In this document: in pieces, positions 10,915 through 21,616 of the stretch
Layout: every line of letters begins with the position of its first letter
How positions within the stretch are numbered: the stretch's first letter is position 1
NCBI GenBank assembly: GCA_035048815.1
Contig: JAUCBN010000017.1
Span: 7,932,936-7,996,935 of the forward strand
Length of the DNA stretch: 64,000 nt
DNA from: Abelmoschus esculentus
Lineage: Eukaryota > Streptophyta > Magnoliopsida > Malvales > Malvaceae
Direction of reading: 5' to 3'
Translations under genes and position numbers: made by a program
The notes under the pieces: model-generated
Databases searched by the model: none
Told to the model about the DNA's origin: nothing
Seen by the model: the letters and a program-made list of their open reading frames with translations, nothing else

Positions 10915-11419
10915 ATTTTCTCTTCTTCAATCAGATCAAAGAGCTTTTATTGTTTTGCGAACTTCATGTTGAAAAGATTTGAACATATAATATAATTCAG
11001 ATTTATGTCTCAATAAGTAATTATAACCATATTTATTATAGTCATTAGTAAACCTTATAAAATATTTGTAACATCCTCTAGCACTTAAAGTTAAAAGTTT
11101 GCATACATCTGCACAAGCCTTTAACCCAAGTGATTAAAGGAACGGTTGTTGTTCCTAGAGTTTACAGGTTCGAACATCAGCGATGTCATCAGAGTGACTG
11201 AGCAATCAATAACAAATGGTAGAGATTATAGTCTAGAACAGATACCACTGTAATCACTCTAACTTGTTCAAAAAAAAATTTACATATATCTGAACGTATT
11301 AGGCCTAATAAATCATTAACCCTTTTATTGTATTTAGTAAAACAACTTTTAGTCATCTTACCTAATAAACAAGATTCACAAGCATCATACGGTACTTGTA
11401 CATTTAGGCGAGCATTCAC
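10915..11419 (-). pseudogene. Ty1/copia integrase fragment
   Basis: The minus strand gives CESCLLGKMTKSCF then NDLLGLIRSDICKFF at 11250-11419. This is the end of the GAG-pre-integrase zinc-binding domain (CxxC) and the first Asp region of the copia integrase core. Further along, at about 10930-11060, it gives KYGYNYLLRHKSELYY followed by FKSFQHEVRKTIKAL, which is later integrase core. Between these parts (about 11080-11210) the reading is lost and an unrelated sequence with tRNA-like boxes is present. It is a short relic without LTRs nearby. Confidence 0.8.
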
Positions 11420-11845
11420 TATACCTTGTGATGTATGTTAGAGTGGAGTTTAAATTTTGTTTTCGGTTCTGAACTTGATTTTAAATTATATTGGTTTAAT
11501 AAAATATTTTATTTTATTTATATTCGTATATTTTAATTCATCGTATGATTTAAATATAACATCTAGGATCAAATTAGATCTTTATCGATCTAAAGGGTTA
11601 TAAATGTTTAGTTCATTATTCAAAGCAAATCACTCTAATTAGGTAACAAATATCGAAACATTATACTTAAATGTTCATTCTAGTCATATTTTTATAGTAA
11701 AAGACTAAAACAAATTTTAAATATAATATATTTTTTAATGAATCTATTTCCTAAAAAAATCGAGAAGATATATTTTTTAAAAAAATCGAGAAGATATCTT
11801 TTAACCAGATGTAATAGGGTGAGTTACAATATGTTTAGAGTATAA
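11420..11845. other. AT-rich DNA before the TRIM
   Basis: No gene was seen. A short direct repeat of ATCGAGAAGATAT occurs near 11759-11800. Confidence 0.4.
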
Positions 11846-12188
11846 TGTCAAGCCTAAAAAAACAATAAACATTAATCTTACATCGGAAAGAAAAAGAGAG
11901 GTCTTGGGATAAATATACGGTGGCGCTACACATCCTATTAGACATGTCTTTTAGAGAGAGAGTAATAATCCTGTGACAAGTGATATCAGAGCAACTTTTT
12001 GACTGTCCGATTTCACGCCGAACGCCCATGAGAGGGGTAGGTAGAATGAACAACCGTGACAAGAGGTTAATCACGAGAGCGGACCCTCGTGACCCCCTTG
12101 AGTGGGAGAGAATGTCACGCTTAAAAGAGATAAGGAACATTAATCTCACAAAAATATTTTTTAGGAAGCAGGTAATGGCCCCGTGACA
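11846..12188 (+). mobile_element. TRIM (terminal-repeat retrotransposon in miniature), 343 bp
   Basis: The left LTR (11846-11978) starts TGTCAAGCCTAAAA and ends CCTGTGACA. The right LTR (12113-12188) starts TGTCACGCTTAAAAG and ends CCGTGACA; it has lost about 57 bp in the middle. The LTRs share AACATTAATCT. Two bases after the left LTR comes TGATATCAGAGCA (11981-11993), close to the TGGTATCAGAGC complement of initiator methionine tRNA, the usual primer-binding site. A purine-rich GAGTGGGAGAGAA precedes the right LTR. The internal 134 bp encode nothing. ATAA flanks both ends, a short possible target duplication. Confidence 0.75.
11981..11993 (+). other. Primer-binding site of the TRIM
   Basis: TGATATCAGAGCA differs by one base from the common TGGTATCAGAGC(A) site that pairs with the 3' end of tRNA-Met(i). 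Its position 2 bp inside the left LTR supports the TRIM call. Confidence 0.7.
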
Positions 12189-12990
12189 ATAACTAAAAAA
12201 TAGTAACTTTTAAAGTTTATGTTTGAAGTTAAAGTGTTAAGCACCTTTATAATGTTTTTAATTAGTTTCGAGTTTTTTTACAAATATTTATATTTATTTT
12301 GTAAGTTTGAATAATTTATCTAAAATAATTTATAAAAAGTAAATATCAATACTATTAAAAAAACTTCAAAGATATTATTAAAAAATCTAATATTTTAAAT
12401 TCAAAAATAAATTTTAACCGACCCTAACTTTTCGTGCCTTAACTTACCCGTTTAATAGGCTTTCTATAATGTATTGAAACTATCGACAAGTTGTCCTAGG
12501 GCGGCGGCGGTAGCAAACCGTTAAATATATTAATGATTCCATCGACCCAAGAGTGGTGGTCCTGGGTGGACAATATCAACTGCTGTGTCTAAATTCAAAA
12601 CCATGGATTTCAACTCTAGCAAAGAAGAAACGATCTACGTTCAAACAAATGGTAGACAAAATAATATAATTAGAAAATAATCAAGTCAACCATTCTAATT
12701 AATTAAATACCTAATAGAAGATATGTACAAATATTATGTATACTAAACCATATATTTTTGTTCTACCTAAGCATCTTTTCTATCTGTCAGCAATAAATTC
12801 ACAAACCCCACCACCATCTTTGTCAACTTTTCCTCCAGTCCCATTCAAATTCTTCCCTCCCAAACAAAGCTTTCACCATGTCTTGTATTCAAGCAACCAA
12901 ACCCACCTAGACCAACAACTATCACCAAATTCCAACTCCCTTTTTGCCTTTTTCATATGTACACAAAGGCAAAATTCAACCACCAAGCAA
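12189..12990. other. Intergenic DNA downstream of the ACR gene
   Basis: No gene was seen on the plus strand. The part nearest 13030 must hold the 3' untranslated region and poly(A) site of the minus-strand ACR gene; I could not fix a poly(A) signal. A 117-codon plus-strand frame at 12736-13089 overlaps the end of ACR and has no motif, so I treat it as spurious. Confidence 0.4.
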
Positions 12991-13029
12991 GGAATATGCC
13001 AATTGGCAACCAAAGAGCATTGCTATACT

Positions 13030-15188
13030 TCAAGAATAAGATTTAATCAACCCCAGATTGTACAGGTTCCTTCTAACTATGCTCCCTAGGGATAGCAGCA
13101 CTGCCCCAGCAACCCCTACTGCCTGCTCTTCGCTTTCTGGCTTCTCAGCATATAGCAATGGCAATTCCTTTACCTTCAACTTCCCTAAACCTATCTTCTC
13201 TCTTACATCTTCAATGATTTTGGGGTCTGCTACATTCCCGATTGCATCGGTTACGTAAAATATGTTTTGAGCCATGTCCCCCGTGGTTGATATTTCGGCT
13301 CTTGTCACATTAAGACCGTTTTCTCTAAAAGTTCGGGTCACATCTGCCAACAGACCCTGACGATCTGATGTGCATAACTCCAGCCTTACGCCCTGAAATC
13401 AGAAAAGAAATGCATCAGTGTCTCACGTGTTAGATATAGATTCAGTCAAATGAGAAACTAATTGGGAAATGTATTTACCTTTGATGCTCTTCTTTCAACT
13501 GCAGCTTGCAAGCATTGGATTACACGATGTCTTTCAGGTTCTGAACTAACTGGAGATCCATCTGTGTGCCTGATATAGAATTCCTACAAGAATAAACCAG
13601 TTTATGTCTCGAGTAACGAAAACTTAAAGCTTAAAGCTTGATTAATAATGAAACAATGAAGTACCAGATATGCTTTATCCACAGCTGTGTTGATGGTTGC
13701 ATGAAAGACAACATATTGCATATCTGTTAATGTGCAAATAACATCAAAGAGAAGCTTGTTCCGATCCTTGCACTGAACATTCACAACCGAATAACCCCTT
13801 TCGGCCCAATTTTGCACAGTGATCACAGGTGAATCTACCTTGTGTTGCGAAACAGGTGTTCTCTCATAGTCACGATCTGCAAACATCATTTGATGTAACC
13901 TTCTTTCGGTGTGGGTTACAGCCATAGAAACTGATGTTTTTGCACTGCGAATATCATTATGGTCTTTCAAAAGATTCCTTAAACGTGCTTCGATTATGTG
14001 GATTTGTTGAGAGTCCTCAATTGGAGACCCTGAATTGCAGTCTTTTACATAAATTAAAGAAGCAATCCGACCATTGTGAGTCCACACTTTAGCATCTACC
14101 ACATTGCATTGCAGATTAGCTAAAACTGCAAATACTTCCGACAAAAGACCAACTCTATCTGTTCCGGTCAATTCCAACGCCGTTAGACCATCAAATCCAT
14201 GGCTTCTATCAGGATCAGTGGTCTCAAGGGACTGTATCAGACAAAAAGGCAACACAAACATCAGTTTTACGAGGAATTAATGTAGTATTATAAAGGGTAA
14301 TTAATATTAAACCAAACCAACTGCAACAATTACCTGCTCAATGTACCTGATAACACTCTCATCAGTTAACTTGTTTCCATTTAAATTAGTCACATGGAAA
14401 ACTGCAAACCCCAAAAGGGGATGTTAGAAACATGAATTCCAAATAACAACAGAGACAATTACAAGACAAAGGGTTAAAAATTTATATGAAAAATCATTTT
14501 TTAAAGTAAAATAAGCTTACCATCCATGAACCACTGGCCATCAGATGAAATGTAAGCCTTCTTGATTGAAAGATTCAGATCTGTTAAAACCTGAACAGCA
14601 TCTAGCAAAATCCCATGTCTTCTAGCACTATCAACCTGAGAAAATCGACGGAAAACATGAGACCCGTTAGTCAATATTCTGGAAAATAATATAGAAAGTA
14701 AGGGTTTGGGCGGCCTGTTCATATTTGAGAGGTTTCGTAGAAGCTAACCTTGACCAGAGTCGCAGTAGGGCAAACGGCATTGTCGATGACCACCCTGTTC
14801 AAACATTAAAACCAGAAAATTCAATTTCTAGGACAACTTTTTAGGAATTTCAAATTTCACAACGAAGTATGAAAGTAGCCACTGAAAAGTGTCTGCAAGA
14901 TTAAAGAGTTTCTGGAAAATTATGAACAAAATTAAAAGAAACAAATAAACCCTTAAAAGCATAAAAAACCAGAGAGGTCGGAGCCAGAAGCGAGAACACA
15001 GAACAAACTGGAAAGAAAATCATGCGCCCTTCAAAACATATGATCAAACACCAAAACCCACCACATAATTTTCCCCTCTCTGATGATTTTTTTTCGAATT
15101 GTACGGAAGAAACTAAGATTACAAACCTGGGAGTAGTCATCCTTATTACAAGCTTCTCATATTCATCAAGACAAGCATGCCACTCCAT
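13030..15188 (-). CDS. ACR: ACT domain-repeat protein (ACR family), 7 coding exons
   Basis: Coding exons on the minus strand: 15188-15127, 14794-14749, 14635-14521, 14401-14334, 14231-13665, 13583-13479 and 13392-13030. All introns have GT-AG ends, and the joined frame is open for 441 residues, ending in TGA at 13030-13032. The start MEWHACLDEYEKLVIRM fits the family. Four ACT domains can be placed: residues about 21-95 (VVIDNAVCPTATLVK), 113-195 (TALELTGTDRVGLLSEVFAV), 254-315 (YSVVNVQCKDRNKLLFDVIC) and 322-395 (GVRLELCTSDRQGLLADVTR). ACT domains bind small ligands such as amino acids; plant ACR proteins are thought to be regulatory or amino-acid-sensing proteins resembling bacterial GlnD, without its enzymatic domain. 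Length and exon layout look complete and free of stops, so I judge it functional. Which ACR member (ACR4-ACR8 type) I cannot say. Confidence 0.93.
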
Positions 15189-15440
15189 ATTTCACTGGCT
15201 TTCCTCTCAGTTTCCCGGAAAATATCGGCAACTTCACTGAGCACTGCGGAAACAGGTTGAATTTCTTGAATTCAATCAAACAAGAAGACCCAATGCCTTA
15301 AAATCTCTTCCACTTGGATGAAATCGCTCTTCCACCAAATTTTTCTCTTCTTTTCTTTGTTTTTATCTCCAGAACAAATAGATGCAAAGCACCGCCTTGG
15401 ACTTAACCATCCCTCCTTCTCCTCCTATATATTATATTAC
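15189..15440 (-). promoter_or_regulatory. 5' UTR and core promoter region of the ACR gene
   Basis: Upstream of the ATG the minus strand reads CCTGTTTCCGCAG near 15240-15252, a good 3' splice site, so a 5'-UTR intron is possible. A TATATAGGAGG-like sequence lies near 15425-15435 and could be the TATA box. Pyrimidine-rich plus-strand sequence between them (purine-rich on the coding strand) is typical of plant 5' UTRs. The exact transcription start is not determined. Confidence 0.4.
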
Positions 15441-15815
15441 ATTAATTAATATCTTTTATTTTTTAAAAATTTTATATCTTTGTTTCAAGTATTGCCTTCC
15501 CGATTATTCAGCCATCCATTCTCTTTCTTTCTAGTTTTTTTACACATTCCCATTGGTCAACTTTAATGATTCCACGTGTCTCTTGATCCTGGATCTTGGT
15601 AGTTCAAAAGTCCAGCTCGGATGCCATCTGTACTGAGGCCACTGTCCTTTTGCGTGTCTTCAACTCAAGAATCATAAAAGGAGGAGAGGAGGGTAGTTTA
15701 TTAATAAACGGCCATCCACATAGGCAAAATCTTAACTTGGTTACTAAGTTTTGGTTGGGGGTAAAGGACACCAATGATCATGGATTCTTTAGGGTACTTG
15801 TATTCTGGTTACCTA
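15441..15815. other. Upstream flank of the ACR gene
   Basis: It holds a palindromic CCACGTGTC-type G-box-like word near 15572 that might serve the minus-strand promoter. The 75-codon plus-strand frame at 15596-15823 shows no motif. Nothing else was recognised. Confidence 0.3.
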
Positions 15816-16390
15816 AATTTTAAATTTTTTATTAAGATCATTCAAATTTTATTTTACTTTTATTTTGATCCTTTCTTTTACCTTTCGTTAAAAAATACTG
15901 ATAGGTAGTCCCGTTAATTTTTCTTTTCTTCAAGGTAAACTATATAAATGATCAACGTTAAATTGCTTTTATTTTGGGTCATGAGGATAGATGTAACATC
16001 TAACCCGATCTAGATTAAAAGCATTACATTTAGGTCATTTCAATTTTGATCCAACAAATTTTTATTTTAAAATCACAAACTAGTCAACATTTAAAAACGT
16101 AAAATTACTCATTATCTCATATAGTTAAATAAAAATTGAGTGAGTCCAATAAAATTTTTAAAATTTAAGTGACAAAAATAAAAAATAAATATTAGGTGAC
16201 CATTTATATAGTTTATCTTGAAAAAAAAAACTAACGGGCCACGCCAACATTTTCTAACGAAATGAAACGAGAAGGGACGAAATGAAAGCAAAATAAAAGT
16301 TGAGTGATTCTAATAAAATTTTAAAAATTTAATTAACAAAATGAAAGAGTCCTAAAAGTTTGATGACCATACCCTTTAATTTTTTTCAAG
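15816..16390. mobile_element. Foldback element with imperfect inverted arms
   Basis: 15816-15970 and the complement of 16195-16390 share long blocks, including TAAACTATATAAATGRTCA, CCCGTTARTTTTT and ATTTTGATCC/ATTTCGTCC. Both ends start AGGGTA. I found no convincing target duplication, so the class is uncertain; the style resembles the Mutator-like termini at 36260-38593. No ORF. Confidence 0.55.
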
Positions 16391-16392
16391 AT

Positions 16393-16680
16393 TTAATTTA
16401 AAATAAATTATATTACATAACACATATCCTTTAGTTACAAGTAGAATTACAAATGAGTTATTCTACTTCAAAATATCATAAATTAATAAATTGTCACAAA
16501 TAAAAAATAAAAAAAAATCATTCAGTTTTTAATAAATAAAATATTACAGATGCCTAATATTTTAACAGTCCAATGACATATTTAGATAATTGATTAATGA
16601 AACGACTCATTTGTAACATAAAAAATTAGATGACTTATTTATAATTAAGTGGTATTTGGTGTAATTTAGATTTTATGACA
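16393..16680. mobile_element. Short inverted-repeat element (MITE-like)
   Basis: About 90 bp at each end are inverted copies, with TTACAAATGAGT near 16450 and its complement ACTCATTTGTAA near 16610, and AAATTAYAYYAHATA-type outer blocks. No target duplication was established. It directly adjoins the previous foldback. Confidence 0.45.
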
Positions 16681-17243
16681 TCCGCACGTGACAACATCCT
16701 GCGCTCGGATTTTTTTATTTTCTTTTGTCGGAGCCAGTTTTCTTGTACATCTCGGAGGCCAATCTTACGTAAAGGGAACTTACGTGGCCGTTTTTTGGAT
16801 TTATAATTTTGGAAAATATTAATTTACTTTACTTTCTTTTAAAGTTATATTAAAAGAGAAATATAATACATTTATGTAAAACAATTAAAATAACTATATA
16901 TCCCAAAATATATTACTTTATTTATTTTTTGGAAAGAATTTTAATTGGAAATTTTATTAATTACTAGGTTATCTCATGAGAAAAAATTTAAAAATAAAAT
17001 TAAAATTTTGAAAAATATATTTATATTATTTTAAGTTACAATTATCATTGAAATCTATACACATTCATACAATAACTATTCAAATTGATTAGTATAATGT
17101 ATGAACAAAATTATAATTATAATCATAATCATAATTACAATTACAATTGCAATCAGTACTTAGAATAAGTGCAATTTGATGATGGATGAACTAATAGTTC
17201 AAATTTTAAGAAAATTTATATAAACTTGTAATTATTCTAAAAA
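16681..17243. other. AT-rich intergenic DNA
   Basis: No gene was recognised. It includes a run of TAATCATAATTACAATT-like short repeats near 17115-17150. Confidence 0.4.
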
Positions 17244-17739
17244 GCTAGAATATACATTTGGTACTTTAACTAGAATGATTCTCTTAAATTAGTATTTAAT
17301 GATTTTTTTCTTAAATTGGTATTTAAAGAATTTTTACTCTCAAGTTGATACTTAAATTAGGTACATTTTCTCAAATTGGTACCAAAACTTGTATATTCTA
17401 TTAATTTGCTCTTAAGTCTATATACTACTTGATTTGACAATATCATTTTTTCATACTAATTTGATGTAATTTTAAATATTAAGGGTTAAATTTATTAAAT
17501 TGTTATGAATTGAGATTTAAATGATAGAAGAATGCATAAATTTTTAAGAGTAAATTGTTAATAAAAATATAGAAGCCATGAATGACATTAAAGTTTAGGT
17601 ACCAACTTGAGAACAAAGATTTTTAGGTATTAATTTGAAAAAATATCTAATTCAAGTATCATTTTGAGAGTAAAAATTCTTTAAGTATCCACTTGAAATA
17701 AAATACCTAATTCATGTATCAAATATACATATTTAAGCC
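17244..17739. mobile_element. Mutator-like MITE, 496 bp, perfect 9-bp TSD
   Basis: The flanking 9-mers at 17235-17243 and 17740-17748 are both TTCTAAAAA. The arms (17244-17390 and about 17600-17739) are inverted copies sharing AGAATTTTTACTCTCAA and GAATTAG/AAATTAGGTA blocks. Each arm also contains a roughly 35-bp unit, TTAAATTGGTATTTAA-like, repeated in tandem. Long arms with a 9-bp duplication indicate the Mutator superfamily. No coding capacity. Confidence 0.75.
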
Positions 17740-17748
17740 TTCTAAAAA

Positions 17749-18179
17749 CTACGATGCAAACTGCAAAAAATTATATAAAAATTGATGTGAAATGTAAAAT
17801 AATTTGAATACGATACAAACAGTCAAACACAGCTTAAATATATATATGATTTAGAAAAAAACATATATAAACACAATATTAATATATAAATGTGTAAAAT
17901 TTATATATAAATATATTTATATAGTTTATTGTCTCTCCATATGAGTCATGATAGAATAAATTTCTTAAGCTGATGATGTATTCACTTAATCACATATATT
18001 TTTTTATAAAATTTTAAATATATTTATATACGTAAATTTGGAATTATAGATTATGATCTATTATACTTATAACTCTGAAATGAAAAAAAAAAGTCAAACA
18101 TTTTCAATTTCTAAAGTTATAATTTTTTATTTATCGATTAAATATTGTAAATACATAAACTAGAACATAAATAAGAAAA
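17749..18179. other. AT-rich intergenic DNA
   Basis: Low-complexity AT sequence with nothing identified. Confidence 0.4.
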
Positions 18180-18369
18180 AGATAGAGATAAAGACAAAGA
18201 CTTGTCTCATATTTTTAATGAATAATTGTGTATTATATTTTTACCAAACTTTATATTTGTAGGCATAATATGAAAAATCTAATTCTATTGGGTATTAAAT
18301 TCTAATAATAAAATATATTAAAGTCTTATTTAATATATGAATATTCATCGTAAATAAAGATATTCATAG
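18180..18369 (-). mobile_element. Copia 3' LTR (decayed)
   Basis: On the minus strand the sequence starts CTATGAATATC after the polypurine tract AATGGGGGAGAG (18370-18382) and matches the start of the LTR at 60189-60433 (TTATGAATATT...). It includes the AGTTTAATA-like block and ends somewhere near 18180. It terminates the copia fragment described next. Confidence 0.6.
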
Positions 18370-19154
18370 CTCTCCCCCATTGGATATCTGATAATGTACC
18401 TCGTTAAAACCTTACTAAGATAAAATTCTATGAAAAAAGTTTCTTAGTGAATGAAAAATAGTACGTCTTTAAAACGCATAATATGTTGTCTCATTAAAAA
18501 ATTTACCATAAAAGCTTATTGAAACAAGATCTCTATTAAAGGAAAAATGATATAACAAATATTTACTCCCACATGAAAATATCATATAAGATCTTTGAAT
18601 CTTCATAGAATTACAATTTATAGATGTTAAAGTACAATTTATATTAGTGGATAATATTATAAATTACAGTTTTAAAGGATTCATCGATTATTATTCTTTT
18701 GAAAATCATGAGGGAGGAAGCTTTGAAGAGATATATTCGTTTGATCATATATACGATGTATCTACCTTTCGATTGAGATATAAGTTTTGCATCATATCCA
18801 TACAAGATAACTAGCACCAAACATATTTTCAACTTTGCCTTGTGCATAACAATTATTTACATAATTTGAAAAGTCATCATATTTTAAAAGACTTAAAGGT
18901 AATTATCTCGTAGCACTTATATAATATTTCTTGACCAACTAAGATCTAATGTTTCAAAATTAATTATATATGATACTTTTGTATTAAGAATATTTTTAAC
19001 CTTCTCTCGAGTTTGGAATAAATATTTATTTACATTAAGTGACATAGTAACCATATGGGCTCAACAAATATGTTTTACACATATAAAATATATTTAAGCA
19101 TTTTTCTATGTATGTCGATTGATGCAAAATAATTTTATCTTTAGGGAGATCACT
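18370..19154 (-). pseudogene. Decayed Ty1/copia pol 3' part, continued beyond the gypsy insertion
   Basis: Read on the minus strand, this region carries the same sequence blocks as the plus-strand copia at 59303-60188, such as AAGTGCTACGAGAT and AAGGTTTTAA. Around 19000-19154 it gives pieces like LFCINRHT and VTMSLNVNKY, which sit after the RT catalytic box in copia. Its upstream half lies at 29819-31000; the two halves were separated by the gypsy element at 19160-29813. Confidence 0.7.
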
Positions 19155-19159
19155 TCATG
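19155..19159. repeat. Left target-site duplication TCATG
   Basis: TCATG here matches TCATG at 29814-29818, flanking a Ty3/gypsy element by the expected 5 bp. It shows that the complex between them came from one insertion. Confidence 0.85.
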
Positions 19160-20264
19160 TGTAACGACCCGGATTTCCCGTATTCGAGTGTTGGGTTAAC
19201 TCGTAGTGTTGGGCCTCAATTTTGGGCTCGGGTTTGTATAGTTTGGGTCTTGTTAGTCCATAGGCTTGTTGGATTGAGAATTAGACTTTGGTTGTGGGGG
19301 CATTTTTGTAAATGTCTAAAGGAGAAAACAAGAGGGGTGGGGTTTTAATTCTCTTGTAGAGAATGACTTCATCTTTTCTCTCTTTTCTTCATCCTCCACC
19401 ATCTTTGAAGCAAGGAAAGGGAAGAGTAAAGGTAAGATCTTTCAAGTTTAGTGTTACAATCTCGTTTTTGTGTTAGAGGAAGTTTTGTAGGGCTATCAAG
19501 GATCTTTAAAACAAGGTAAGAATGGATAGTTTTGGTGGAGGTAAGGTTTTAGTGGGAGTTTAAGGTTTATCCGGGTTTTGGATTTTGAGGAGTCCTTTCT
19601 TCGTTTTTGAGCAAGTTTTCAACTTTAGAACCTTCCTAAGCTTAGTCTAATGGATGATTTTAACTCTTCTTGTAGAGAAAGAGGTTGGAGCTTCTTCCCA
19701 TATGGGTGGCAAGGAGAAAGCTTGAAGAGTGGTTAAGAGGGCGTTCTGTTGCTTGCTTGTTGAGGTTGATACTCCCAACTCTTTCTTTTATCAGGCATTT
19801 CATGGTAGAATGCATAACATGTATAATTTATGCTTGTATGTTTGGGTTGAAGCTTGAGAACCATTAATGGTCGAATTTATGTTAGGGTGATTAATAGCCG
19901 AAAATTGTTGTTAAAACTCTCTAAACATCATTAGTAATGAGTAAGAACACTTAGGGATTGATTAGATTAAGTTTGGGGGTTGATTCTTAGAATTTTCAGG
20001 CGAAAACTTTAGTTTCGTATAGAGGATATCGATGTCGATGGCCTGTGTATCGATACCCTTGAGTGAGATATATGTTTTGAGAGAGGGAGTATCGAACCAT
20101 GGTTTGATACTGAACCCTCTATTGGCATAATTGTATCGATACCAGTATCGAACCGGTTATCCCTCCGTGGTTGACCTTTGAGTTGGTCAAAGGGTATCGA
20201 TACCATGTTTCAAAACCCTCTTTGGGTAGATATCCATGTAGGGTGTTTCGATATCCATGTAGAT
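19160..20264 (+). mobile_element. 5' LTR, first part (interrupted)
   Basis: It aligns with the first 1.1 kb of the LTRs at 20448 and 27349 but differs by scattered substitutions. It breaks off within the TATCGATAC-rich zone, at LTR position about 1110, where the duplicated block begins. It contains no gene. Confidence 0.8.
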
Positions 20265-21616
20265 ATCGTGGATAGAGGAGTTAAGGAACTTCGGAATAAG
20301 TGTATACCCTTGGTAAAGGTTTTGTGGAGGAATCACAGAATCAAAGAAGCAACGTGGGAATCAAAGAAGGATATGAGAGCTCAGTATCTTCACCTCCTCC
20401 TAACAAGTAAATTTCGAGGAAGAAATTTTCTTTAAGGAGGGGAGAGTTGTAAAGACCCAGATTTCCCGTATTTGTGTGTCGGGTTAACCCGTAATATTGG
20501 GTCCCGGTTTTGGGCTCGAGTTTGTGTAGTTTGGGCCTTGTTAGGCCATAGGCTTGTTGGGTTGAGAGTTGGGTTTTAGTTGTGGGGGTATTTTTTTAAA
20601 TGTCTAAAGGAGAAGACAAGAGGGATGAGGTTTTAATTCTCTTGCAGAGAATGACTTCATCTTTTCTCTCTTTTCTTCATCCTCCACCATCTTTGAAGCA
20701 AGGAAAGGGAAGAATAAAGGGAAGATCTTTCAAGTTTAGTGTTACAATCTCGTTTTTATGTTAGAGGAAGTTTTGTAAGGCTATCAAGGATCTTTAAAAT
20801 AAGGTAATAATGGATAGTTTTGGTGGAGGTAAGGTTTTAGTGGGGGTTTAAGGTTCATCTGGGTTTTGGGTTTTGAGGAGTCTTTTCTTCGTTTTTGAGT
20901 AAGTTTTCAGCTTTAAAACCTTCCTAAGCTTAGTCTAATGGATGATTTTAACTCTTTTTATAGAGAAAGAGGTTGGAGCTTCTTCCCATAGGGGTGGCAA
21001 GAAAAAAGCTTAAAGAGTGGTTAAGATGGTGTTTTGTTGCTTGCTTGCTGAGGTTGGTACTCCCAACTCTTTCTTTCATCATGCATTTCATGGTAGAATA
21101 CATAACATGTAGAATTGGTGCTTGTATGTTTGGGTTGAAGCTTTAGAATCATTAATGGTGGAATTTATGTTAGGGTGATTAATAGCCGGAAATTGTTGTT
21201 AAAACTCTCTAGACATCATTAGTAATGAGTAGGAACACTTAGGAATCGATTAGATTAAGTTTAGGGGTTGATTCTTAGAATTTGCAAGCGAAACCTTTAG
21301 TATTGTGTAGAGGATATCGATACTGTGGCTCGTGTATCGATACCCCTGAGTGAGATATATGCTTTAAGAGAGGGGGTATCGAACCATGGTTCGATATTGA
21401 ACCCTCCAGTGGCATAATTGCATCGATACCAGTATCGAACCGATTATCCCTCCGTGGTTGACCTTTGAGTTGGTCAAAGGGTATCGATAAAAGTATCGAT
21501 ACCTATGTTTCAAAACCCTCTTTGGGTGGGTAATGATGCAGGGTGTTTCGATACTCTACCTAAGAGTATCGATACCCCTATGTATTTTGGCTAAGTTTGA
21601 GTAGAGATTTGGGGCT
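20265..21616 (+). repeat. 1352-bp block identical to 27166-28517
   Basis: By line-by-line comparison I find no mismatch between 20265-21616 and 27166-28517 (offset 6901). The block comprises the last 170 bp of pol (chromodomain end, stop), the polypurine tract and the first 1169 bp of the LTR. On its left it joins LTR sequence at a shared ATCG; on its right, after 21616, the two copies diverge with many substitutions. It is a recent copy of the 3' end placed within the 5' LTR. Confidence 0.85.

Noticed and set aside
11090..11190. Functional tRNA gene
   Set aside because: A-box and B-box words are present but no cloverleaf with acceptor stem could be formed.
12736..13089. 117-residue plus-strand protein
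   Set aside because: It overlaps the last exon of the ACR gene on the other strand, has no motif and is Pro/Ser/Phe-rich as expected of an antisense reading.
15816..16390. 9-bp target duplication for this foldback
   Set aside because: The flanks GATTCTTTA and TTTAATTTT match at too few positions to claim.
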